Shown one piece after another: positions 12,501 through 23,169 of a DNA stretch of 64,000 nucleotides (position 1 is its first letter; every line of letters begins with the position of its first letter). The position numbers and the translations under genes are program-made. This DNA comes from Odontesthes bonariensis (Eukaryota; Chordata; Actinopteri; Atheriniformes; Atherinopsidae), in assembly GCF_027942865.1 (NCBI RefSeq), contig NC_134527.1, forward strand, positions 6,178,976-6,242,975, written 5' to 3'. Below the pieces are notes generated by a model, which was given only the letters and a program-made list of their open reading frames with translations, made no database searches and had not been told where the DNA came from.

Positions 12501-15500
12501 ACCCAGTGATGCCTGGGCTTACCTGAGGAAACACCTTTTAAATGAGTTTAGTCTTCAAATGATTCCTTAAGTATAAAGCTGCATGAAAAATAAATCCTCA
12601 CACATAAACACCTACCTCTATGTGAGCATTGATAAAATGCTCAGTTCTCCCCCAATAGACCCACTGGTTATTAGCAATCTCCTGCAGCTCTGGAACGGTC
12701 CACTGTGGCTCTTCTCCATCACAGTGAAACCAAATCAGGATCTGCTGGTTGACCTCGCAGCTAGGCCAACAACGCACCTTGGCAAACTCTGGGACTGAGG
12801 GACAAATGAAATCCAAGTCTAAATCATAGTTTACGGGGCTGCAGGCAAAGCTTTAATATTCTATCATCACTGAGACATTGTGGTATTCTAAGTGACTTCC
12901 TCCCTAACATTCTCCTTGTTGAGTAAAATGACCCCTCACTGGGCATCTCAGTTCATACCTTTCTCTGCATAAGGAATCTTCACACACTTGCCGTCGCTCC
13001 CACGAAACTGCCATCCATGAAATGGGCACTCTATGCAGCTTCCCAACACTCTTCCGCCAACAGCCAGGTTGGCACCCAGGTGAGGGCAATAAGCATCCAG
13101 CACGTAGGCCTTCTCATCCTGGCTCCGAAACACTGCCACCTGTTCACCTAGCAAGATTAATTACAGCAGAGACAGGCTTTTAAATCATGTCTAACTGAGC
13201 TGCGGGCGATCATTTTCACTTTACAGGAAACAATAGTGCTGTGCATTCAAATTTGATTAATCTTTTTTTGCTGACAAAGCTGCAGTCATCGCATCCTTGT
13301 GTTTTGTTGTATTTGTTCGTAATTATACAGTTAGAAGGATTAAATTTAAATAAGCTGTTTTCTGCTTTCACATTCTTTTGTGAAAGGAATATTTCTTTTT
13401 GAGTGCGGTTGTGTTAAGTACACGAGAAGTTAGTGTCTTACCCGCAGCCGGCGGCTGTCAGAGAGCTCTCTGTTTGGATAAACATGGCAGCCAAGCGAAA
13501 AGCTACTCACCAGGGGGCAACGAGAAGACCAAAATTTACACCATTGAAAACAACTAAAACTCGGTGTCTCGCCCATGGGATTTCTCTCCATGTTTTTAGT
13601 TTGGTGTTTTATCATGTGTTAATCATGTCTTAGTTTTTAAGTCCATGTTTAGTTAAGTTATGCCATGTATTAGTTTTGCCATTGTTTTTCCCTCAGTCCC
13701 CATGTTCAGGTCATTAGTTTCATGCACTTCACTTGTCCATCGTTTCTCAGCTGCACTCATCTATCAATCACCCTGTTCAATATTTAGTTTCCAGGGTTCC
13801 CCTTTCAATTTGTGAGATCTTTACTTACCTACCTACCTACCTACCTACCTACCTACCTACCTACCTACCTACCTACCTACCTACCTACCTACCTACCTAC
13901 CTACCTACCTACCTACCTACCTACCTACCTACCTACCTACCTACCTACCTACCTACCTACCTACCTACCTACCTACCCTCATTCCTGATTCCTGATTTTC
14001 ACCCCTCATGCCACGAACCCAAGTTAAGTGTTCAATTTGTTTTGTTTTGTCTCAAGTATTTATTCCACAGTTTAGGTTTTTTGTTATCCGGCTCAGCTGC
14101 GCTTTTTGTTAATCCCTGTTTTTGTGAATAAATCAAGTTTGCTTTCGTACATCCTCTGAGTCCGCATCCGTGTCCTACCAACCCACCCCAACCTGACAGT
14201 CGGTGGCGTAGAGTGTTGTGCAGGCGCCCCATGTATAGAGGCTCCAGTCCTCGCAGCAGTCGGCCCCGGCTGCAGGTCATTCCCCCTCTCTCTCTCTCAA
14301 CTATCCTGTCCATTAAAGGCATGAAAAAGACCCCCCCCTCCCCCCCAAAAAATAAATAAAAATCACCACCTAATCAGTTGCAAAAGGATGGATTTACCAC
14401 TCAAAGTTGGCCATGAGTTACGGAGCAAAAGATTAACGGGGAGATTAAGCAGCTTCTCTAGTGATGCAGATGTTGTACAGAGAGAGCTCAGTTGGAAGGT
14501 AAAGCTGTCGATTTGCAAGTCAAACTACGTTCCAACCCTTCATAGAGTGGCTAGGTGGATAAGGTGAGGAGCTCAAAACAGAGTCGCTGTTCCTCTGGAT
14601 TGAAAGGAGCCAGTTGAGGTGGTTCCGGCATCTGGTCAGGATACCTTCCAGATGCCTCCAGGCAGACCCAGGATCCACTTTGCTTGGGGTTGTTGTTGTG
14701 AGATAAAGTATTCCATTCACCTCTATTCAGTTCAAACTTACTGTCTACTGCAGGTAAGACACTAACTGTTCATAAGTACTCCACACAACCCCACTTCATA
14801 AAAAAAGTGTAAAAAATTATACATATAACTTAAATCGCTAATAGAAAATAAGTTATTACAGTGAAAGTAATTGAAGTATATATATGTATGTAGGTACATA
14901 TATGCATGTATGCATAATGTAATTTTCAACTACGTTATCCTATTCGGGGTACTGTAAAATTCTGAAAAGTACAATGTGAGGTTAATCCAAATTTTTGGTG
15001 CCACAGCACAGCTCAGCTACCCAAGACGGTTACTGTGTGTCACAATGTGTTAGGACAGCATCAAGGAAAAGATGTACACGGCAGAATCTGATATGGTGAA
15101 AACGGATGACCGCAGGGAAAAGTTGGGAGGTAGCCACTGGAGTAATTCCACGGAGTATGCAGATCCTGCAGGGAGGCCAGTTTTTGATTTGGGTCAGCAG
15201 AATTTGGGACAATAAAATGTCAGAGGCAACAGGGAGAACTTGTCCTACAATGGTCTAAAGAGGAGAATGAGGAGACTGTGAATATGTTTATACATTAAAA
15301 TGACTGAAAAGATCATATTGAGCAAAAAATTGCCATCCTTACTGCCTTGGATTTTCTGTCAGTCCCTCATCCCAAAATGTGCAACCACTGCTTTGCAAGT
15401 GAGAACTCTAATATCCTTCCATGTTGGTGTCCACACTGGAAAAAATGCCCCTCCAAAAATAAGTAAGAAAAACAACAAATACATGACGTTTTTGCTTGAA

Positions 15501-18500
15501 ATGAGCAAAAAAATCTGCCAATGGAACTAGTGAAAATCGGCTTGTCAAAATTTCTTGAAATAAGATGTGGTATTTGGGACTTTTGAGATAAAAGTGATCT
15601 TGAAATTAGCTTAAAAACCTCTTCAAATGTAAAAAAAGCTTGTTTCATATGAAATCCAACTCAAAACAATTTGTTTTCAAGACTTTTTCTTTTAACAAGA
15701 TATTCAAGATGTATTGTCTTCAAACAAGTCCCTATATCTGGCTGAAATAGTACTTGTTAGGCAGTTGTGTCCTATATTAAGTGTAATGAGATATTTTGAC
15801 TAGAAATGAGACAAATATACTTGGTAAGACTTAGATTTTTTCCAGTGCATAGAAGAATACAGGGGGTGGGGCAAGCAGATTAAGAGAAGAACTGCCATCA
15901 ACCACAAACATTAGTGGAACTTTTTTGACTGTGGAAAAAAAAGTGTTTACATCCAACATGCAAGTCAAAGCTTCGACTTGTAGCAAGTGTCTGAGGCTTC
16001 GCTGACCATGTTTTGCCCATATTAAATGACTGCAAAATTCATACTTTGGGCTGTTTGCCCTTCACAAAATAACAAGAAATTTCCTCAGCCAACGTTGCTT
16101 GGGTTGTCAAAATGTATGCAGAATATTTAAGGTGTCTTTTACATATTCTATGTAAATCAATTTACTTATTGAATTAATAGAATAATGTCTGATGATGATC
16201 ATTAGTTCCAGCATGCTGAATTAGTCTGCAAGCACAGGTGTCACTTTGTGGATGTCTTTTTCAAGTAGAAAACCTTTCATACACAGCTTGTGTGTTGATG
16301 TGTTGCAGATGATGTGAGGGAAACATGAAAGCTCCATGCCCTCTTTGAAACCTTTTTGAACTCAAACTCAAAGTAGATCAAACGGCCGCACCACAAATCA
16401 AGATGACGGTGACAAAATTCAGAAGGGGAAATGCAGATCTGACTCAATCAGTGACAGATAACAGCATGAAATAGATTCAAACTTTGGGTGACTGCTCGTC
16501 AAACAGCACCGAGACAAAAATGTGACCCAGCGACAGCTCTTTTAGCTGTCAGTTGTGAGGTTTTATATTACTGATCATTAGAGATCACGCTCTTTGATGA
16601 AATGTGATCCACGAGAACAAGCGAGGTTCAAACTTTTTTCAATTGAAAATCTTTATGCAGATAACTACTTGTAATTGTAAAAGGCAAATGATTGCAAGAT
16701 AACTCCATATGCTATAAAAACGTAGTCAAAACCATTCTATGTATCCATGGTGAGAAAATGAGTAACCACGACAAATGCCTCCATGACAACTTGAAATAAA
16801 AAGCAGGTCAAAACTTGTATGAAGAGCTTACGGCTTTGTTAATAAAGAAAGTGTTGCCAAGCAGTCGCACACAGAGCCTCGCCAAACAAGTACTTGGTAA
16901 TTGTTTGTGAAATGTATATACAAACCAAAAAAGAAAATCTTTAAACGGGCTTGTCTTTCATATCTTGGCTATTATCCAAAGTTGAGAGAGGGCATAAAAA
17001 AGTTGGCAGACATCAGAGCTGTGCAAAGGTTAGCTGTGGTAACTAGAATCTAAAGTGCTAAAGATGTGCAATCTTTGATTCAAATATGAAATTAATATGA
17101 AAACTAAGAAGTGTTAACTTAGTTAGACGTGAATGTACGCTAATGCTTATGGTAAATAATCAGTAATCATCTTAAGAAATTCATTTATATCTTTGTGCAT
17201 CTGAAAACTAGCCTACGTTTTAGTTTTTACTGAATGTCGTTGAGCTGGTTTGGGGTACTTATTTCACAATTAGCCTACATGTCAACGAGTTGGAAATGCA
17301 GCTCAGCTTCTTCTATGAACAAGAGCGGCTCAAGCTGACGAGCACACGTGGGCTAACGTTTATTCTGGGTGTTTGTGGTGAAAGTTTTGTCCTACTCCTT
17401 GTGTCAGTGTCACCATTCTCCAGTCAGTAGCCCGAAGATAGACACCGATTTAAAAAAAAAAAATTTTATTACAACATTTGGTTCGATTCAATATTGATTC
17501 TAAATTGATTATCAACTATAACTTTATACATTTATGTTGATCTGATTTTCTTTGCAGTGCAGTCTTCTTTTCCTCCCTTACGTCCTTATGAAGTTCTCAA
17601 ACCATTTTTCTTAACCCTATGATGTTTTCGAATTGGGATCAAGTAAAAGAGCACTGGGAAAGACAACAGTATACAGTATAACAGTATCCAGTCATTTCAA
17701 AATCTGTATTTTCAACATCAAAAAAATACATATTCATGACCAGCCCAGGCAAGACTTAGAACATGTGCATACAACTTTCTTTTATAGGGATCTTTCTAGG
17801 CTTACTAACAAGTTACTTATAAAGTGACCACCATCCCGCAGACTTCCATTCCATACCCCAGGGAAAAGACTCACCCATGTCAGTTAAAAATGATGAAACA
17901 TTCAGCATCCTTCGGTGAAACCCTGGTGTCAACAGTGAAATGTAACAATTCACTGACTCAGCTTCTGTACTTAAGCTCAACTCAAAGGCATGTCTTTAAG
18001 GCATAACTTTAAGCTGCTCTCTGCTTAAACATCCCTGTATTTTTAAAAGGGCGTCCGCTACCATGTCCTCCCATTTTAGGCTGCAGCTGCAGTTACTTTC
18101 TTTGTGGAAGATTAGGAATTCAATAACCTCATAGGATATAATCAATAATATAAAATGATACTAAATGTAAACCAACAAATTATGCTACCTGGTGGTCTTT
18201 AAAAAAAGCACTTAGAATCCGCTCCAGCTGCCAGCATGTTAATGAATTTGTAATAAATAATCCAACAATAAGACATAGAACAGTGACTTAGTCCAGTTTG
18301 CTTTGTGATGAATATTTCACTTTTATACTTCAAATCAACATCGCAGATAAAAAAAATTAAGCCTTAATTGTTTGGAATTTGGAGTTTGTTTGTTTTTTGA
18401 TGTGGAATATTTCTCATAAAGCTACTCGAGAGGTTTTGATGCTTGATATCCACGCTGATCTGACTTTACTGTTAGACATTAGAGGGTAGCTACTCTTTCT

Positions 18501-18980
18501 CTTTCTCTGTCTGTCTATAAGTATATAAGTACTATAAGTATATGCATCAACTATTGCAATAATATGTAAAATTTAAATCTCCCCACCACCGTTTCTCATA
18601 CCTAGGACAGAGACATTTTTCACTTCGCCCCTCTGCAGCATGTGGGAGTCCAGAACTCGGTACCAGCCGTTCGGGTAAACCGGAGGCTGCTCTTCCATTT
18701 TCCTCCTGCGGCGGACCTCGTTTGCTGCCTGCGCTTTGGTGCGGCCGTTCTCGGCGATGTACCCCACATCCTCGAGCGCTCGGAGCACCTCCAGAGGACA
18801 GAAGAGCAGTCGGTACAGCCAGTCCACGATGAGGAGGGACACTCCGGCGGCGACGTAGAGGACGGCCCGTTCTGCTGCACTGCACAGACCCGCTTCACCC
18901 AGCGGGGCGTCCAGCGGGTCTCCGACAAGCATCACACCCACACCCAGCCCAATAACAACGGCAGTCTTCGCACTAAACAT
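9520..18980 (-). CDS. nvd: Neverland/DAF-36-type Rieske oxygenase (cholesterol 7-desaturase family), 7 exons, complete
   Basis: Family role: membrane-bound Rieske non-haem iron oxygenase that introduces the C7-C8 double bond into cholesterol, giving 7-dehydrocholesterol. Coding exons: 18980-18602, 13147-12959, 12794-12616, 12392-12267, 12062-11943, 10609-10433, 9681-9520. All have GT-AG borders and phases sum to 1332 nt (443 aa plus stop TAA). Exon 1 has two hydrophobic segments (about residues 6-20 and 39-56) and NGWYRVLDS. Exon 2 carries the Rieske cluster C147-P-H149 ... C167-PF-H170. Exon 4 carries the mononuclear iron motif D257-x2-H260-x4-H265. The upstream frame in exon 1 begins only at a GTG, so Met at 18980 is the start. 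Intron 1 is large (5.4 kb). Eutherian mammals lack this gene; frogs and fishes have it. Substrate in this fish is inferred. Confidence 0.92.
13825..13977 (+). repeat. (TACC)n microsatellite, about 38 units
   Basis: This is an almost perfect uninterrupted tetranucleotide array in nvd intron 1. It produces a spurious Leu-Pro-Thr-Tyr repeat reading frame on the plus strand. Its length and purity predict high polymorphism. Confidence 0.97.
14455..14700 (+). mobile_element. Decayed LINE C-terminal fragment
   Basis: Plus-strand translation contains degraded blocks resembling LYR.SVV.., [14 protein letters not shown], typical of the 3' end of a common fish non-LTR retrotransposon open reading frame. 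It has stops and frameshifts. The clade (RTE/Rex-like) is a guess. It lies in nvd intron 1. Confidence 0.5.
15434..15847. mobile_element. Non-autonomous DNA transposon, CACTGGAAAAAAT family, copy 2
   Basis: This is the longest ordinary copy of the family, with clean termini CACTGGAAAAAATGCCCC and ATTTTTTCCAGTG. It contains the segment 'acttgttaggcagttgtgtc' that is missing from copy 1 and duplicated in inverted form in copy 3. It lies in nvd intron 1. Overlapping opposite-strand open frames here (15300-15648) are by-products of the AT-rich sequence. Confidence 0.88.
15850..18600. other. nvd intron 1, remainder; nothing recognised
   Basis: AT-rich intronic DNA between the copy-2 transposon and nvd exon 1. 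I found no exon, RNA gene or clear repeat family. A poly(A) run at about 17451-17462 precedes a short T run. Confidence 0.5.
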
Positions 18981-19085
18981 GCTCCAACTGTAATGTCTCC
19001 GTTTGTAGTGAACCACTTACTTGCACGGCATCAGGTATCCGCATCAGACAGAGTTGTGTGTTGACACATAAGCTTTGGGGACGGC

Positions 19086-19091
19086 TTTATA
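19086..19091 (-). promoter_or_regulatory. TATA box of nvd
   Basis: The minus strand reads CATATAAAGCC about 105 bp upstream of the nvd ATG at 18980. That spacing allows a start site near 19060 and an 80-nt leader. It is a sequence match only; no other promoter evidence is available. Confidence 0.5.
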
Positions 19092-19711
19092 TGCCACACC
19101 TGGGGCCGAACAGGTGTTCTCATGCACAGAGCTGTGGATGCCGTGACTCGGGGGTATTGTCTTTCCCAAGCAGTTGCTGCAGAATGCAATGAGTGGCGCT
19201 GATTAATTAAAACTACACAGGAGTATGTGGATTGTGGAAACGGTTGGTGGCAAACCTGTCAGACATTTGACGTATGGGGGTCAGGTGGTAGAAATAAACG
19301 GAACAATTTCAAACACTGATTGAACTGGAAAGGTTTGTAGAAAAAGTTAGTGACCTTACATTTGAGCTGCTGAAAATATTCCCAGTCCAATAACACAATT
19401 AAAACAAGCGTTTCTCTTTTGGTTTCCTTGCTCTTTTGCTGCCTATGGTGTAAAGGATAGTCCTGGTTTATATATTTTTGTAACAAAGCAGCTTTCTGTG
19501 GACGAATCCTAAGTTCCATCAGAACTGGAAAGACAGGAAAACGGACATATAAACATCCTCGCATTATGCAAAATATCTAAATGAGAAAAAAGGGAAGTCC
19601 TGTACAAAATGTGGGAGGATAGTATTCACAAATATTACTTATTACTTCTCTACAACATGGAACGCCATTAGAATTATCATTGAAAAATGAACAAATTCAT
19701 TGTTCAGGGTG

Positions 19712-19774
19712 TACCCCACCACCCGCCCAATGACAGCTGAATAAGGCTTCAGCCCCCTGCAACTCTGAATTGGA
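19712..19774 (+). repeat. Fragment of a dispersed fish repeat
   Basis: The stretch 'cccgcccaatgacagctgaa...ggcttcagccccctgcaa...ctgaattgga' resembles a very common fish interspersed-repeat tail. It abuts the TTAA at the left end of the next element. The class is uncertain. Confidence 0.45.
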
Positions 19775-19778
19775 TTAA

Positions 19779-21200
19779 AGGGATAGTTTGTATAGAATAG
19801 AATAGAATGCCTTTTATTGTCACTATACAAGTACGATGAGATTAAAAGCATCTCATTTCTCAGTGCAGACATGAGCATAAAAAAAATAAAAATAAATATA
19901 TATAAAAATATAAAATATAACAATCTTAGACATAAAAGAATAAAATATAGTACAAAAGGGGTGGTGGGGGGTAGGTGCACAGAGATATTACTATATATAT
20001 GGATGAATATGCATTCCAGTGTGGGTTATTGCACATAACAGAATATTGCACATAACAGAATATTGCACATAACAGGATATTGCACGGTATATTGCACGGT
20101 ACTAGAGTATTGCACAAGGTGAAGGAAAGGCCTGGGGGGGGTGTCACTATGTAGAGTCAGAGTCAGTGCCTGTTTGAGTTCAGAGTGTTTATGGCATTTG
20201 GGAAAAAACTGTTCTTGAGTCTGTTGGTCCTTGCTTTGATGCACCTGTAGCGCCTACCCGAGGGCAACAGGTCAAACAGTTCGGGAGCTGTCCTTGACAA
20301 TGTTTTTTCCTCTGCTGAGGCAACGGGAAGTGTAGATGTCCGTCAGGGAGGGGAGAGGGCAGCCAATGATTTTCTGAGCTGCCTTGACTACCCTCTGAAG
20401 CCTCTCCCTATCTGCCATGGTGCAGCTGCCGTACAATACTGTAATGCAGTATGTTAGCAGGCTCTGGATGGATGAGCGGTAGAAGGTCAGCAGCAGGTTT
20501 GAGTCCAGATTGTGCTTCCTGAGGACTCTCAGGAAGTGAAGCCGCTGCTGAGCCTTCTTGATGACCGCTTTTGTGTTTTCTGCCCAGGAGAGGTCGGCGG
20601 AGATGAGGACGCCGAGGAACCGAAAAGAGTGGACCCTCTCCACTCGCTCACCGTTGATGTAGAGGGGGGCATGGTCGGTGCTGTGCTTCCTGAAGTCAAC
20701 AATGATCTCCATAGTTTTCTTGGTGTTCAGAGTCAGGTTGTTCTCTGAACACAAGTCTGTCAACTTTAGGACCTCCTCTCTTTAGGCGGCCTCGTCTCCC
20801 TCTGAGATGAGGCCGCCTGCCGACAGCCGCACCTGTTACGGTGTTTACTGCTAGGAAGCAGGGGACTGCTCAGTCTGCACTTCGGTCTGCTCGGTCTACA
20901 CAGCAGGCAGTGATACGAAGGTAGAGAGAAAATAGCGCCAAGCGATCGTTAGGTCTAACTTTTTCTGGATGAACGATTTTGTGATGCAAATGTATTACTC
21001 TTTTGAACGCATATTGTTTTGAGAAGCAAAACGCTTTATTTTTGTGGCCCCAGCCAACTAGCCGGACTACCTTCTTCAACGTCAAAACGAGGCTGGAACT
21101 CGGCTCACAGTACGCAGCAGGGGGTGAGAAAATGTTCATAAATAATATTGCTAGTATGGGATGTCATACAGCTTCATGTCAAAAGAGGCGAACTATCCCT
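19779..21200. mobile_element. TTAA-flanked foldback transposon split by a LINE
   Basis: Left terminus TTAA-AGGGATAGTT at 19775-19788 and right terminus AACTATCCCT-TTAA at 21191-21204 are inverted repeats, each bordered by TTAA. The right half (20811-21200) matches the right half of the intact palindromic element at 46241-46824. The left half is replaced by the LINE at about 19791-20805. TTAA target duplications are typical of piggyBac and Kolobok elements. No transposase is present. Confidence 0.75.
19791..20805 (-). mobile_element. 5'-truncated L2/CR1-like LINE, reverse-transcriptase C-terminus
   Basis: The minus-strand frame 20763-20272 reads TDLCSENNLTLNTKKT, EIIVDFRK, FRFLGVLISADLSW, KKAQQRLHFLRVL, LLTYCITVLYG and QRVVKAAQKIIGC. 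This is the C-terminal thumb region of an L2/CR1/Rex1-group reverse transcriptase. One in-frame TAA lies just upstream, where EAAYREEV would be expected. The 3' end is marked by (ATTCT)n at 19791-19808 on the plus strand. It is inserted within the foldback element that surrounds it. Confidence 0.85.
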
Positions 21201-21221
21201 TTAAGCGTGCTATTAATGTGG

Positions 21222-21740
21222 CACAAATCCATTATATAGAGAAGAACATCTCCATGGTGAAGCATGGTGGTGGTGCAATAATGAAAATTGTTATTAGCAG
21301 GGCCTTGGATATTGTCTAGAATTCAAGGAATACTGGATGGTACTAAATATAGGAAAATTCTTTCGAAAAACCTGTTTCAGTCTTTCAGTGAATAGAAAAT
21401 AGAATGGAGGTTCACTTTTCTGCATGACAACAACTCTACGCATACTGCTAAAACAACATTTAGGTCAGAAATCTCAGTGAGATTAAGAAAGTGTTCAAAT
21501 AATTCTGTACAGAACCCATCCATCTTGAAAAAGCTTGAGCAGTTTTGCCTTGAGGAATGGGTAAAATCCCAGTGGCTAGATGTGCCAAAGATACAAAGAC
21601 ACACCCAAAGAGACTTGTAGCTGTAGCTGCCGCAAGCCGCAAGGATGAACATTCAAGTTTTCGGTTGTGTTTCACAATTACACTGTTCTAAACTGGGCCA
21701 AAAATCAAATTTCAAGGCACTGTGTCTGTGATTCTTTAAG
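21222..21740 (+). mobile_element. Tc1-like transposase relic
   Basis: Plus-strand reading gives ..MVKHGGGAIM.., then HDNNSTHTAKTTF (the region of the second catalytic aspartate of Tc1 transposases) and LEQFCLEEWVKSQW near the C-terminus. Frameshifts and stops show it is dead. It directly follows the TTAA-flanked element. Confidence 0.7.
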
Positions 21741-21744
21741 GTTA

Positions 21745-23150
21745 GATGAGTGGTTAGACAATTAATTTAATAGATTAATGACTAAACTAACAAACTGATT
21801 TAACCATTAAAAAAACACCATAAACAATTGTTCTATCTGCGGAACTCCACAGTTAGTGTCGGACAAGGGATTCGAGGTCAACTCTGGGTCAGCTTTCTGA
21901 AAATGTTGTGCAGACTTGTCTCCTTGCTGCAAGAATAATTGGTTTGTGTTAATTGTCTCCAGCGACTCTGAGCCTCATTTTGAGAGATTTTTCTCGACAC
22001 ACATAGAAGTATGTATAACAGTATGACAGCTAATTCTGACTTGACAGCCACTCTGGTTATGTAACAGTGTCCCATTTTATTCTGTGTGGAAGATTCAAAA
22101 TGCCTGAAGTCCTGGCAAGTATTTGTATGTTGTTCCATAGATCACAGATGTGATAAGTTATAAATGAGCAGAATTAATGAATGATTCATGGGAAAGTTGC
22201 TTTTCATAACCAGGCCATTCTTAAAAACCACAGATTACACTTTGTGTTTATTCTTTTTTACAAGCCTTCATGTACATTTGATAGCAACCTGCCTGATATA
22301 AGACAAAATTCCATCACAAGCAGGGGGTGTGTTGCTGCGAATATACAGGTAGACAGAGTATCCTCACATATTTGTAGTCATCAAAGAGAAGACTCACTCT
22401 CAAATCTCTTAAGATAACCATCACATTCAGCCATGCGTTGCGAGTCAGTTCTTTCCTAAGAATCCAAAGACATGACCTGCCTATCTCATAGAGCTCGTTA
22501 GCTTTGTTGGATGGGCTGGTTAGAATAAAGCGTGACATTTAAAGGGGAAACTAATATGGGCTGTATTAGTGTGCAAGTAACGTATAATGTAAAAGTGGTT
22601 TGAGTGGTCAAGTAGACTAGAGAAGAACTATATAATGTCAAACAACTGTCTGATGCAAGTGTTGTGATGTAAAAAAGGAGACCCACAACATTTTGTCATC
22701 GTAAATAATGTGCATGTATGTGTTCTATTGGTCGATTTTTCTTTCCCAAACAAAGCAAATGTGAATTGATCTTTTGAAAAGAGGCAAAAAAAGAAAACAA
22801 ACGGAACAAATCACCTTTCCCTTGACTTGTTTGAAGTGAATAAATAGCTCCATAGTGTTGTCAGAGGGTGGTAGCGTAGGTTTTGCCATTCAGTTGCCGA
22901 CTACTAACTGCAACTGTTCGCAGCTTCAGCTCCAACTCCAGGTTTCTGGGTTAAATTAAGGTGGATTAAGAATGGATTCCATATCTCAGTGAAAGTGGAT
23001 TGCTTGTTTTTCTGAATGAAAGTCATTTTCTCTAATATAATATACTCTAGGAAAGTATTAGTCTAGTGATTGATATATAGCTATATATATAGAGCTGTCC
23101 AATTTAGAAGAATTATTTTCTTGGCGATAGTTAGAGAGAGATGAGGAGCG
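21745..23150. other. Intergenic DNA, no gene recognised
   Basis: AT-rich sequence with only short unrelated open frames. I see no conserved domain, RNA gene or clear repeat boundary. Confidence 0.5.
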
Positions 23151-23169
23151 TGTTCCTGTATTGACTGAA

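Noticed and set aside
13825-13977. Repeat array as a possible CRISPR
   Set aside because: Pure tetranucleotide repeat without spacers, in a vertebrate genome.
13733-14131. 132-codon frame with a Leu-Pro-Thr-Tyr repeat
   Set aside because: It is only a translation of the TACC microsatellite; no coding evidence outside it.
19001-19016. Starting nvd at the upstream frame MVHYKRRH
   Set aside because: The first codon there is GTG; the first ATG is at 18980 and is followed directly by the hydrophobic N-terminus.
18642-19064. 140-codon plus-strand frame
   Set aside because: Antisense of nvd exon 1, whose protein continues in phase into exon 2.
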